A stretch of 53,610 nucleotides of DNA, taken from positions 1-53,610 of the forward strand of contig CAAFMN010000033.1 of NCBI GenBank assembly GCA_900764045.1, in the 5' to 3' direction. The stretch is from Clostridia bacterium. Lineage in GTDB: Bacteria; Bacillota; Clostridia; Lachnospirales; Bianqueaceae. The position numbers were made by a program, and so were the translations under genes. Positions 1 through 7,032 of this stretch are shown here, piece by piece. The notes beneath the pieces were generated by a model. It ran no database searches, was not told where the DNA came from, and saw nothing but the letters and a program-made list of their open reading frames with translations. Each line of letters begins with the position of its first letter. The stretch's first letter is position 1.

Positions 1-148
1 CGAAGAAACAAGCGTGGTATGGAAAGATAACCATTTCCATTATACTCACGACTTAATGACTTCTTGATATATTGAAAATCTGCGGTTACTGGGTGCTCTA
101 ATGTGAATGCCCAGCAATCAAATTTTATGAAAGAGAGGAACTGACTAT

Positions 149-337
149 ATGAAAGAACAGAAATATTCTTATTCACAGCGAATTGGAAAGACAACATTCA
201 TCGTAAATGTAAAGCAGTCCGAAAGTGCCAAAAAGCCTTTGAATACGGTGTTTCAAGACATCTGCAAGCACGAGGTTTTGGGCGATTTCTTTACGGACAA
301 ATCATTTAATTTAGAAAATCCACAAAAAGTATCTTGA
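149..337 (+). CDS. TnpW-like transposon-encoded small protein
   Basis: This 62-residue protein has a central stretch (YSQRIGKTTFIVNVKQSES) that resembles the short TnpW family found near the ends of Tn4451-like and other conjugative or mobilisable elements of clostridia, where the core reads roughly 'RIGxTTYxVxVxxS'. The function of TnpW is unknown. A GAGG ribosome binding site lies about 10 bases before the ATG. The C-terminus runs into the broken DUF4405 gene on the other strand, so the last residues may come from fused sequence. No recombinase, relaxase or other element gene is visible; bases 1-148 hold no ORF I can identify, so only an element edge or relic is inside the window. Family assignment is from memory of the motif and is moderately secure. 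Confidence 0.6.
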   Translation: MKEQKYSYSQRIGKTTFIVNVKQSESAKKPLNTVFQDICKHEVLGDFFTDKSFNLENPQKVS

Positions 338-790
338 CAAACTCGACCCCGAGGGCTTTAGCTTCAGCTGCCTTTTTACCATGCGGAGGATCATGTTCCA
401 ATGCAGCCCCAAGCGTATGCTCATCAGAAGAAAGCTCCAGTAAGCACCCAGAATATGCAGACGCCGGGCCAGTGCCATTCCGCGTTCAATGGATAAAAAG
501 GCAAATACATGGCGGGACATGACGATCCCGCTGTACATGAGCGCCAACATAGCCAGCAGCACTCCGATATCCACACACAATGTCAAGGCGCGCAGGGGAG
601 TGTATTTGCCCTGGAAGATTCGCCTATACCAACCCAGATTCAGAATATGGTGAAGGATAAACAGCAGAAACATCCCGGCGCCCACCCATTCATGCGCGGA
701 TTCTCCCCAGAATTGGTATCCCATCAAAAACAGCAGTGCCAGTGTCATCCCGATATCGGCAGTGAGCTTGACGGCTATTTTCGGTTTCAT
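311..790 (-). pseudogene. DUF4405 membrane protein, 3'-truncated
   Basis: The N-terminal two thirds matches DUF4405 cytochrome-b561-like membrane proteins: four hydrophobic segments and conserved histidines (HHILNLGWYRRI, the ARRLHILG region and LGLHWNMILRM). The start is the ATG at 790, which overlaps the stop of the upstream carboxymuconolactone decarboxylase as ATGA; the longer upstream reading lies inside that gene. After residue ~140 (HWNMILRMVKR) family members usually continue for roughly another 60-80 residues with more membrane segments. Here the frame changes into unrelated sequence and stops next to the TnpW-like gene. The protein is therefore truncated at a junction near 340-370 and is probably non-functional. 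It is the last gene of the minus-strand redox cluster. Confidence 0.8.
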
Positions 791-1385
791 GCTTCCGCCG
801 CCTTGTGAATGCAGGAGATCGCGTTCAGACTGCGGGGGTACCCGATGTAGGGGAGGCACTGGGAGACAACCCGCGTCAAAAAGGCCGAATCGTTGCCGAG
901 ATTCATATTGCCCCTGGCATGGGCGATGAGCTGAGGCTCACAGCCGCCCTGAGCCATCAAAAAGCAGAAGGTGATCATTTCCCGCTGTTTCAGGTCCAGT
1001 CCGGTGCGGGTATAGTAATCTCCAAAGCAGTTGTCCGCCAGCCAGCGGTTGATATGGCTCTTCTTCCAGGTCTCATTCATGCCCTCTCCGAAGATGGCAA
1101 CCTGTGCCGCAATCCCTTTTTCCAGGCGATTTTCCATAGTGGTGGATTGGCTGGGGAGAGGGAGCGCAATTCCCTTTTGTTCCAGACCGGTGTTACGCCG
1201 TTATCCAGGGCTTCCGGCAGGAGCTGCCGGTAGGCATCCACACCGCCGCAGCCGATCAGTGTTGCCAGAATCGCGAGATACCGAGTCGGCGCAGGGAGCT
1301 GCTGACCTTCTTCATTTACGACTTCATCCAAGACAAAGTGTTCAAAACGCTCCGCGAATTCAGGGTCTGTCCTTTTCATGTCCAT
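787..1385 (-). pseudogene. Carboxymuconolactone decarboxylase family protein, internal deletion plus frameshift
   Basis: Two overlapping frames carry the two ends of one CMD-family protein. The first half starts at the ATG at 1385 (GGAGG 8 bases upstream) and reads normally through VDAYRQLLPEALDNGVTPV. The second half, from GIALPLP and MENRLEKG through FLMAQGGCEPQLIAHARGN to the stop at 787, is in another frame. Joining them skips the segment that in relatives contains the KEIVYQ-type helix, about 25 codons, so an internal deletion has also shifted the frame around 1165-1190. Intact relatives (AhpD-like fold) are found beside flavodoxin and DUF4405 genes regulated by MerR proteins, as here. 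An assembly error cannot be excluded. Confidence 0.8.
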
Positions 1386-1398
1386 AGATAATTCCTCC

Positions 1399-1807
1399 TT
1401 ATTGAATGGTTCCAATGGTTTCGAGCCACTGTGTTACAGCATTGTCCGGATCGCCGGCAGCACCGCTGCCAATGTGGAGCCCTTCAGTAACGACCGCGTC
1501 CGGCTCCAGGTTTTTTACCTCGTTGACGGTATTGGACAATCCGCTGCCGCCGGAAGTGCAGAACAGCGCGATGGTCTTTCCGGACAGATCATAGGTGTCA
1601 AAGAAAGTGTACAGAATCATGGGCATATCGCCCCACCAGTTTGGGAAGCCCACATAAACGGTATCGTAATCATCGATATTTTCAATGATACCGGCAATTT
1701 CCGGGCGGGCATCCGCCTGTTGTTCCGCTTTTGTGGCGTCAACCACTGTATTGTAGTCAGCGCTGCCGTAAGGCAGAAGGGCGTCAGAAGAGCAAAAATC
1801 GTTTCAT
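1399..1807 (-). pseudogene. Flavodoxin lipoprotein-type gene, N-terminal half deleted
   Basis: An ATG at 1807 behind GGAGA begins MKRFLLF, a typical start of a lipoprotein signal peptide, but reaches a stop after seven codons. In another frame the C-terminal part of a flavodoxin follows: DYNTVVDATKAEQQADARP, YDTVYVGFPNWWGDMP, SGKTIALFCTSGGSGLS, and IGSGAAGDPDNAVTQWLETIG. The lipobox, spacer and the phosphate-binding loop (T/SxTGNT-type) that should lie between are missing, about 70-100 codons. This is the same lesion type as in the neighbouring CMD and LysR genes. The remaining reading frame could start only at a GTG at 1746 and would lack the FMN phosphate loop, so it is unlikely to bind flavin normally. 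Confidence 0.8.
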
Positions 1808-1820
1808 AGAATAAGTCTCC

Positions 1821-2180
1821 TTATGAATGGCTGCGGCTTGCGCGGGAGATTTCAAATCGCAGATAATCCAGCAGGTCAAGCTGTTTTTGTTTGCAATGAA
1901 TTTCCTCAAGCGTGCCGGTTCTCTTTTTTCGGAGCATCGCGCTTCTCTCTTCGGAGGTTCTGTCACCCAACAGGGACAGGCGCATGTAGTATTCTGCCTC
2001 GTCCTTGCTGAAGCCGGATTCGTACAGGGTCAGAATCAGACTTAGCCGTTCAATATCTGTCTGATCGTACTGCCAATTTCCGGCGGATTTTCCGGGTTCT
2101 TTGCATAACCCCCAGCCTTCATACTCTTGCAGTATTTTCAGCGGGATATTATAGCGTGCGCTTGCCTCATGGATCGTCAT
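1821..2180 (-). CDS. MerR family transcriptional regulator
   Basis: A 119-residue protein starting at the ATG at 2180, preceded by GGAGG. The N-terminus has the MerR winged-helix pattern (MTIHEASARYNIPLKILQEYEGWGL), followed by a helical segment (DIERLSLILTLYESGFSKDEAEYYM) that corresponds to the usual LxxIxxLRxxGfsldEI region and a C-terminal coiled coil. This subgroup commonly sits upstream of flavodoxin, CMD and aldo/keto reductase genes in clostridia and is thought to act as a redox- or stress-responsive activator. It appears intact although its likely target genes downstream on the same strand are all damaged. Effector unknown. Confidence 0.85.
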   Translation of the reverse strand: MTIHEASARYNIPLKILQEYEGWGLCKEPGKSAGNWQYDQTDIERLSLILTLYESGFSKDEAEYYMRLSLLGDRTSEERSAMLRKKRTGTLEEIHCKQKQLDLLDYLRFEISRASRSHS

Positions 2181-2200
2181 GGAAACGATTCCTCCAAAGA

Positions 2201-2241
2201 TAAAATACAGGTGCCCCGTTATAAGGAACACCTGTATTTTA
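2201..2241. promoter_or_regulatory. 13-bp perfect inverted repeat upstream of merR-like gene
   Basis: Perfect 13-base arms (TAAAATACAGGTG and its complement) separated by 15 bases lie just 5' of the MerR start. On the minus strand the hairpin is followed by TTTTATC, so it may be an intrinsic terminator for the LysR transcript. It may instead be an operator for the MerR protein; the TATAAC inside the loop lies 19 bases from a TTGTCT, the spacer length typical of MerR-activated promoters. The sequence alone does not decide between these. Confidence 0.5.
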
Positions 2242-2268
2242 CAGACAAGAAGACTTAATGTCTAATAC

Positions 2269-2818
2269 TTATTGATTATCACAAGACATGCCTGCGATGT
2301 ATTTCTTGGCGAACTCGATAAAGGCAGAGGCGGCGGAAGAAAATGCCTGCTCCGTATTTACGGATATCAATAGGCTCTGCCATCAGCCCCATATCCAAAA
2401 GACCGCGTTCGATGCTGTCCCGGATGTTTTCGGCGTTACCGCTGAAGATCTCATAGCGGACACGGGGATATCGATTCCGGAATGCCGCGATGCAGTCCGT
2501 CAGAATGCGGGTAGACAAAAACTCTCCGCTGCCGATGGTGATGGTCCCTTCCAGGTGGTCCTTTTTATATAAAAAATCCCTTTTGGGATTATCCGCCAGT
2601 GTGAGAATCTCCTGCGCACGGCGCCGTAAAAGCATCCCGTCTTCGGTCAGGACAATATTGTGGCTGCTGCGGGTAAACAGTTTGACGCCAAGCTCTGCTT
2701 CCAGGTCAGCGATCTGCCGGGAAAGCGTTGGCTGAGTGACATGCAGTTGTTCGGCGGCTCGTGTAAAGTTCTCTTCTCTGGCGACGGCAAGGAAGTAGTT
2801 CAGTACTCGAAGTTCCAT
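2269..2818 (-). pseudogene. LysR family regulator, internal deletion
   Basis: The DNA-binding half is normal: start at 2818 behind GGAGG, then MELRVLNYFLAVAREENFTR, AAEQLHVTQPTLSRQI and LGVKLFTRSSHN, followed by the first part of the effector domain (TITIGSGEF, RDSIERGLLDMGLM). After AEPIDIRKY at about residue 163 the sequence jumps. In a different frame the expected C-terminal end of a LysR protein follows (SAAASAFIEF-like, then AKKYIAGMS), ending in a stop at 2269-2271. A full-length member has about 290-300 residues, so some 110-130 residues are missing from the middle. The residual product would keep the helix-turn-helix but not a complete effector domain. Confidence 0.85.
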
Positions 2819-2831
2819 GAGGATTCCTCCG

Positions 2832-3353
2832 TCACTGGGCATTCAGGTTTTTTTCAAAGCAATAAAACGGATAATCACGAACCCGCGCGTCCTTTTCAGG
2901 GTAGTAGATCTCTCCTACCTGACGGAATCCCATCCGGCGGAAAAGGTGCATGGGGCCGGGATTGATCGACAGACAATCGATGTGAAGTGCGAGAAGTCCG
3001 CGCTGCTGTGTCAGTTCCAGGCCGAAACGCAGCAGTTCCTTGGAGATTCCGCGCTGCTGATGCAGGGGGGATACGGCCAGACGATGTGTTGTCAGGGACT
3101 CTTCCCGCGAATGAGTGAAGGGGACAAAAGAATACTGCGGAACTTCATGCTGATCCAGCGTAATCAGACCGCATAGCTCTCCCTGTCGGTAATAGCCGTA
3201 CAGAGAACCGGCGCGGGCATCGGCCAGAGCTTCTTTATAAGAAGGATATCCGGCGTTCCAGTTATAAAAGCCATGAGCGTTCATATGCTGCGCGCACAGA
3301 TGATAGACTTCAGCCGCGGCTTCTGCCTCGGAAACAGTGACAGGACGTATCAT
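2832..3353 (-). CDS. GNAT family N-acetyltransferase
   Basis: A 173-residue acyltransferase of the GCN5 superfamily. The acetyl-CoA-binding segment reads RLAVSPLHQQRGISKELLRFG (residues ~92-112), matching motif A with its Q/RxxGxG/A loop, and the C-terminal NPGPMHLFRRMGFRQVG matches motif B (A..lYe..GF). The substrate cannot be told from sequence. The start ATG overlaps the stop of the upstream DUF1015 gene by ATGA, so the two are translationally coupled. It ends 14 bases before the broken LysR gene on the same strand and is the first intact gene on this side of the damaged cluster. Confidence 0.9.
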   Translation of the reverse strand: MIRPVTVSEAEAAAEVYHLCAQHMNAHGFYNWNAGYPSYKEALADARAGSLYGYYRQGELCGLITLDQHEVPQYSFVPFTHSREESLTTHRLAVSPLHQQRGISKELLRFGLELTQQRGLLALHIDCLSINPGPMHLFRRMGFRQVGEIYYPEKDARVRDYPFYCFEKNLNAQ

Positions 3354-4642
3354 AGAGCAGCCTCCGGGAGAATCCGCCGTGCTTCCAGGTAGAAGCGCTT
3401 GTCCTCGGCATGGCCCATAGAGAAGGTCTTGCGCGGAAGAACACCGCCCTGAATGATGCCGGGGAAGAGATCCGCTTTCCGCATCCCTTGGAACGTTATC
3501 GCGATATTGCCAGGTTCTTTGGCCAGGGCCCGTATCGTATCCAAGCCATGAATATAATCGATCGAGGCCTCCGGATGCGCGGACAAGAACTGATCCAGCA
3601 GCGGCTGCAGCACACTGACCGGAAGCATGCCGGAAGGAACCGAAATGCTGAGCGTTCGGCGCTCCAGCTCACTTTGGAAATAAAGGCTGATCTCGCCGGG
3701 CTTGGAACCGCCGCCGTGAAAGTCTGGAGCCTGCTGCCTCAAAAAGGCCAGGAGCGTGTCCAGCTCAACACCGCTGATGAGACGGTAGATCGGTTCAAAA
3801 TCCAGCGATGGATCATGCAGATTGACAAGCTCAGCAAGGGCATATCGAGCTGGATGATGGGCGGCCGCCTCCGCTCCCAGCGTTTGTTTGAGGGCTTCAT
3901 AGCATTCTTTGGCGCTGGCCAGGGAATGGTTGCCGTCCCCGACAGCAAAGACCAGCGGAGAAGCGTCCGTCGCGTATTTGTTCTGAAAATACGCGGGATC
4001 AGAGAAGCGGAGCATTGCCTGAGATACATAGTCCTTGGCCTGTTCGTCAAGTAAAAAGCCGGAGACATGGCCGCTGCGCATCATCAGATCAAAATCATAA
4101 ACAGGAGTATAGGCGCCCTTGCGCTCAGAGAGGACCTCAATCAGTTCCCGATTCGGGTCATCCAGCAAAAGCATCAGGTGAGGAAGCTCCAGAGAGGCGC
4201 CGCGGCGGATCTTGACACGCGGCGGGATCCGTTCCAGTACGGTTTCTTCTGTAGCGCGGATATAAGAAGAAGCGCCGCGGTGATAATCATACTGCTCCAG
4301 ATCGACCAGTCCCAAGAGCCCCTTGCGTACTCGGCCGTCCGCCAATGTGCGTTCCAGATAGATCATAGCGTCAGGATAGGCGCGGAACAGTCCGTCGGAG
4401 AGATACTGCCGCATGGTGCGGTTGATCGAAGCGATGCGTTGTTCTACTGACGCAGGTCCTTCTTTTAGATAGATTTCCGGCAGCGTGATATGATATGCGG
4501 AGGGGCGTCCTTCAGCCATAGCCGTAACCTCGGCCCAATAAGAATCGTCAGAAGTAAATTGGTCACAGGCGATAGTACTCCATACCGACAGGTCGCAATT
4601 GGGTAGCAGGATGGAACCGCCGCCAAAGAAACAAGAGTTCAT
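3350..4642 (-). CDS. DUF1015 family protein
   Basis: A 430-residue soluble protein of the DUF1015 family (COG4198-like). Family-type segments include YWAEVTAMAEGRPSAYHITL, YLERTLADGRVRKGLLGLVDL, RATEETVLERIPPRVKIRR, HLMLLLDDPNRELIEVL, FAVGDGNHSLASAKECYEAL and NIAITFQGMRKADLFPGI. The GDGNHS motif is the family signature. The molecular function is not known to me. The start is the ATG at 4642, placed 8 bases after AGGAGGTG; the 22 residues upstream in frame belong to the terminator of the tRNA-Ser gene and are excluded. Coupled by ATGA overlap to the GNAT gene downstream. Confidence 0.9.
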   Translation of the reverse strand: MNSCFFGGGSILLPNCDLSVWSTIACDQFTSDDSYWAEVTAMAEGRPSAYHITLPEIYLKEGPASVEQRIASINRTMRQYLSDGLFRAYPDAMIYLERTLADGRVRKGLLGLVDLEQYDYHRGASSYIRATEETVLERIPPRVKIRRGASLELPHLMLLLDDPNRELIEVLSERKGAYTPVYDFDLMMRSGHVSGFLLDEQAKDYVSQAMLRFSDPAYFQNKYATDASPLVFAVGDGNHSLASAKECYEALKQTLGAEAAAHHPARYALAELVNLHDPSLDFEPIYRLISGVELDTLLAFLRQQAPDFHGGGSKPGEISLYFQSELERRTLSISVPSGMLPVSVLQPLLDQFLSAHPEASIDYIHGLDTIRALAKEPGNIAITFQGMRKADLFPGIIQGGVLPRKTFSMGHAEDKRFYLEARRILPEAAL

Positions 4643-4675
4643 ATCAGACACCTCCTGAAGTGTAAATAAAAGATA

Positions 4676-4706
4676 GAAAAAAATCTGTATCCAAAGGATA
4701 CAGATC
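4676..4706 (-). terminator. Intrinsic terminator after tRNA-Ser
   Basis: On the minus strand ATCTGTATCC pairs with GGATACAGAT around a short TTT loop and runs into seven T residues. It lies directly 3' of tRNA-Ser and upstream of the DUF1015 ribosome binding site. Confidence 0.85.
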
Positions 4707-4711
4707 ATAAG

Positions 4712-4797
4712 CGGAGAGGGTAGGATTCGAACCCACGGCCCCTTGCGGAGTCACTGGTTTTCAAGACCAGCTCCATAAACCACTCGGACACCTCTCC
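4712..4797 (-). tRNA. tRNA-Ser (anticodon UGA)
   Basis: An 86-base class II tRNA. The acceptor stem GGAGAGG pairs with CCTCTCC, the anticodon arm CTGGTCTTGAAAACCAG shows TGA in the loop, a long variable arm is present, and the T arm contains GGTTCGAATCC. The discriminator is G and CCA is not encoded. It has its own strong promoter and terminator. Confidence 0.95.
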
Positions 4798-4830
4798 AGA
4801 CATGAGGACAAACCCTCGTGACAGTATCTA

Positions 4831-4859
4831 ATTATATAGAAAAAACTCTGAATTGTCAA
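4831..4859 (-). promoter_or_regulatory. Promoter for tRNA-Ser
   Basis: Minus-strand TTGACA and TATAAT, both perfect consensus, are separated by exactly 17 bases and sit about 34 bases before the tRNA. The -35 hexamer overlaps the stop codon region of the ECF S-component gene. Confidence 0.85.
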
Positions 4860-5353
4860 GCCCTTCGTTGGAGGGAAGCCAATTTTTTCATGACAAGAAT
4901 GAGCGGACGGTACAGCACCAGACCGGAGGCGAAGTTGCCCAGGCAATGGACGATATCAAACGGAATTCCGTTGATCCACCATGCGACAGCCGTTCCGACT
5001 CCGCCGACAAAGAAATAGGGGATGGTGCATAGAGCGCCGAAAGCGAGTCCATAGAATCCCAGTACAAACGACCATAGAAGCCAGGAGTCATAGCGGCGCA
5101 GAAGCATGGCGATACCCCACAGGATCGCCCAGACATACAGATACATGATCCACCACAGGCCAAAACCGTAGAGAAGTCCCTCCAGCAGTACAAAGACATA
5201 GATGGCGCCCAGAGCGCGGACACCAAAGGTCAGCGTATAGACAAGGCATAGAATGGAGACCAGTTCGATATTGGGCAGAGGTGACAAGGCGACCTGGACG
5301 GCGAAAAGAATTGCCCCCAGGAGCGCCTGAATCACAAGGTCACGAACCTTCAT
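4856..5353 (-). CDS. ECF transporter S component, predicted cobalamin/corrinoid
   Basis: A 165-residue, almost entirely hydrophobic protein with about five or six membrane segments, matching the size and shape of energy-coupling-factor S components (substrate-binding membrane subunits that share a common EcfA/A'/T module). The N-terminal MKVRDLVIQALLGAILFAVQ is typical of the group. It starts one base after the stop of the DUF4430 gene without its own ribosome binding site, implying translational coupling. The pair lies behind a cobalamin riboswitch, so the substrate is inferred to be vitamin B12 or another corrinoid, as for CbrT-type S components. No ATPase or EcfT gene is nearby; it would have to use the shared module. 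Confidence 0.8.
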   Translation of the reverse strand: MKVRDLVIQALLGAILFAVQVALSPLPNIELVSILCLVYTLTFGVRALGAIYVFVLLEGLLYGFGLWWIMYLYVWAILWGIAMLLRRYDSWLLWSFVLGFYGLAFGALCTIPYFFVGGVGTAVAWWINGIPFDIVHCLGNFASGLVLYRPLILVMKKLASLQRRA

Positions 5354-5354
5354 A

Positions 5355-5765
5355 TTAATAACCGGTGGTCAGCGTGATCTCAAAGCTGTCTCCGTCCGCG
5401 ACCGGCGTGGAATCTACACCTGTCATCAGCATTTCGCCGCCCTTGGTGAAGCACCACCATTGTTGCTTGCTGTCATCGGCGCTGACGCCGTCCACAACCG
5501 TTACAAAAAGACCGTATTCGGATTCACTGCCGGAGATCAGATTTTGCTCCTCCAGCGCCTGACGCAGGTATTCAGCGTCTGTGTGCAGAGTGAATTCCCG
5601 GGTGTCCGTATCGGATACGACAACCTCGATGTGAATCGTCTTGGCACCCTGCTGAACCGCGGGTCTTGTCAGTGTAAAGATCAATGCTGCTGCCGCAATC
5701 AGCACGACCAGAACGCTGGCAATGATGATCAATGTTTTTTTGCTGAGCTTCTTTTGTTCGTTCAT
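5355..5765 (-). CDS. DUF4430 membrane-anchored protein, predicted extracytoplasmic corrinoid binder
   Basis: A 136-residue protein with a short charged N-terminus, one membrane segment (residues ~10-33, rich in I, V, A and L) and an exported DUF4430 domain. The domain shows the family pattern: LRQALEEQNLI followed by FVTVVDGVSADDSKQQWWCF and then GVDSTPVADGDSFEITLT. DUF4430 is related to the C-terminal domain of transcobalamin and intrinsic factor, where it contacts the corrinoid. With the upstream cobalamin riboswitch and the coupled ECF S component, it probably captures B12 outside the membrane. The start is the ATG at 5765 behind AAAGGA. It is a membrane anchor rather than a lipoprotein, since no lipobox is visible. 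Confidence 0.85.
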   Translation of the reverse strand: MNEQKKLSKKTLIIIASVLVVLIAAAALIFTLTRPAVQQGAKTIHIEVVVSDTDTREFTLHTDAEYLRQALEEQNLISGSESEYGLFVTVVDGVSADDSKQQWWCFTKGGEMLMTGVDSTPVADGDSFEITLTTGY

Positions 5766-5844
5766 TGCAATTGTTCCTTTCTGCTTTATAAATAGAATAA
5801 ATAATAAATACGGGCGGAGGAATGCCAGGGTCTCGTGGCAGATG

Positions 5845-6050
5845 GCCGCGGCAGCAGGTAAGTCTTCTGGCTCTGAGGCAGCCGATCCGTCTTCCCGATC
5901 GCTCAGTGACGTCCCGTTTTTTCTTTGCGGCAGAAAAAACGGCTGGATCAGCCTATCAGCCTCTTACAGCGACGAGTTCGCGCAGGATTTTCACCTGCTT
6001 CCTTTATTAAGGTGCGGGGAACCGTTCCCGCCTGCTGCTTTTCCGCTTGT
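5845..6050 (-). ncRNA. Cobalamin (B12) riboswitch
   Basis: Reading the minus strand, the conserved blocks occur in order: GGGAACGGTTCCCCGC, GGAAGCAGGTGAAAATCC, a TCACTG block followed by CGGGAAGACGG, and the B12 box GAGCCAGAAGACTTACCTGC at about 5853-5873. The element sits between a strong promoter and the DUF4430 ribosome binding site, so it should repress the uptake pair when adenosylcobalamin or a related corrinoid is plentiful. The exact ends are approximate. Between the B12 box and the start codon lie about 85 bases that include ATTCCTCC, which could sequester a ribosome binding site; I see no clear poly-T terminator, so control of translation is more likely than attenuation. Confidence 0.93.
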
Positions 6051-6052
6051 CT

Positions 6053-6081
6053 ATTATAGCAGGGTAAGGCCTGAAAAACAA
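6053..6081 (-). promoter_or_regulatory. Promoter for the cobalamin riboswitch transcript
   Basis: Minus-strand TTGTTT and TATAAT are separated by 17 bases immediately upstream of the riboswitch. It is divergent from, and only nine bases away from, the promoter of the gene on the plus strand. Confidence 0.8.
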
Positions 6082-6089
6082 CATTTTTC

Positions 6090-6118
6090 TTGCGTAAATG
6101 TAGGGAATATATTATAAT
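6090..6118 (+). promoter_or_regulatory. Promoter for the pseudo-hydrolase/ispE transcript
   Basis: TTGCGT and TATAAT are separated by 17 bases. The TTG of this -35 box is in frame with the downstream gene and could be mistaken for an upstream start codon, but it cannot be transcribed from this promoter. This supports the later TTG start at 6153. Confidence 0.8.
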
Positions 6119-6152
6119 AAAGGGAGATATCGAGGAAAAGGAGGAGCGGAGC

Positions 6153-7007
6153 TTGGGGATTATATGTTTTGCGATCGTCTTGACAGGCATAGGTCTGTAT
6201 CTGTTTGTGATGGCTTATACGCTGTGCTATCCGATTCTGCGCCCTAGACGCTTTTCCGGAGCAAGAAGTTTGAAGCCCGATCAGGAGATACGGTGTCGGA
6301 TGAGCGATGGCTGTAGGCTTCAGGCTGAACTGTACAGAACGCCTTATTCTATGGGACGGGCAGTGGTTCTCCTCAATGGAGGACGGGCGGAAGAGGACAA
6401 AATCCAATGGTTTATCGGCAGAGGGTATCATGTGATATCCTTTCGCCAAAGAATAAAACGAACGCTGGGAAATCGGGAGCGTCGGGATCTGCGCCTTATA
6501 TTTACCATGACACGTCGGATTCTGGGAGAGAACTGCAGGATCGGAACCTGCGGTATGGGGCCGGAAGCTGTCACGGCTCTGCTTCATGCCTGCATAGATG
6601 ACCGGGTGGATTTTGTGATCGCTGAAGATGCCTGGTCGGATCCGGAAGAATTGTTAAAGGGGCGCCTGAGGCGGAGAAGATATCCGGCGTATCCGATTCT
6701 GTGGGCGGCGGATCTGTTGTGCAGGCTGCGCGCGGGATGTTTTCTGCGGGAAGTATCTCCGGAGAGGGAGATCGAGAAGAGAAACGGGCTGATGGCGGTG
6801 CCGGTGCTGTTTATTGCCGGGAACAAAAACCGGGTCGTTCCCAGTTTCATGTCCGAGAGGCTCTATGAGATCAAGCAGGGCGGCCGTGCTCTGTATATGT
6901 GCCATGCTGGCGGAAACAGGAAAAACAGGCAGTCGGATCCCGTACAGTATGAGCAGCAGCTGGATGCTTTTTTAAGAGAAAATATAAGAGAAAAAGCAGC
7001 GATATAA
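6153..7007 (+). CDS. Membrane-anchored alpha/beta-hydrolase fold protein lacking the catalytic triad
   Basis: I choose the TTG at 6153 because AAGGAGG lies 8 bases before it and the upstream in-frame TTG is part of the promoter. The 284-residue product has one N-terminal membrane helix and an alpha/beta-hydrolase domain like those of clostridial cell-envelope hydrolases (VVLLNGG, GRGYHVISF, the nucleophile elbow near residue 130, VLFIAGNKNRVVP near 223). The three catalytic positions are replaced: the elbow reads CGMG with Gly134 where Ser is expected, Asn226 replaces the acidic residue, and AGG with Gly254 replaces AGH. It is therefore probably a pseudoenzyme or binding protein. It is followed 25 bases later by ispE, so both are likely on one transcript. 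Confidence 0.75.
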   Translation: MGIICFAIVLTGIGLYLFVMAYTLCYPILRPRRFSGARSLKPDQEIRCRMSDGCRLQAELYRTPYSMGRAVVLLNGGRAEEDKIQWFIGRGYHVISFRQRIKRTLGNRERRDLRLIFTMTRRILGENCRIGTCGMGPEAVTALLHACIDDRVDFVIAEDAWSDPEELLKGRLRRRRYPAYPILWAADLLCRLRAGCFLREVSPEREIEKRNGLMAVPVLFIAGNKNRVVPSFMSERLYEIKQGGRALYMCHAGGNRKNRQSDPVQYEQQLDAFLRENIREKAAI

Positions 7008-7032
7008 GATAGAATATGGGAGGAAGCGAAAA

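Noticed and set aside
3410..4054. 214-codon plus-strand frame over DUF1015
   Set aside because: It is antisense to the DUF1015 gene, has no motif and no ribosome binding site.
4643..4708. Longer N-terminus for DUF1015
   Set aside because: These codons lie in the tRNA-Ser terminator hairpin; AGGAGGTG precedes the ATG at 4642.
6090..6152. Upstream TTG start for the pseudo-hydrolase gene
   Set aside because: That TTG is the -35 box of the gene's own promoter, so it cannot be in the transcript; the TTG at 6153 has a perfect AAGGAGG site.
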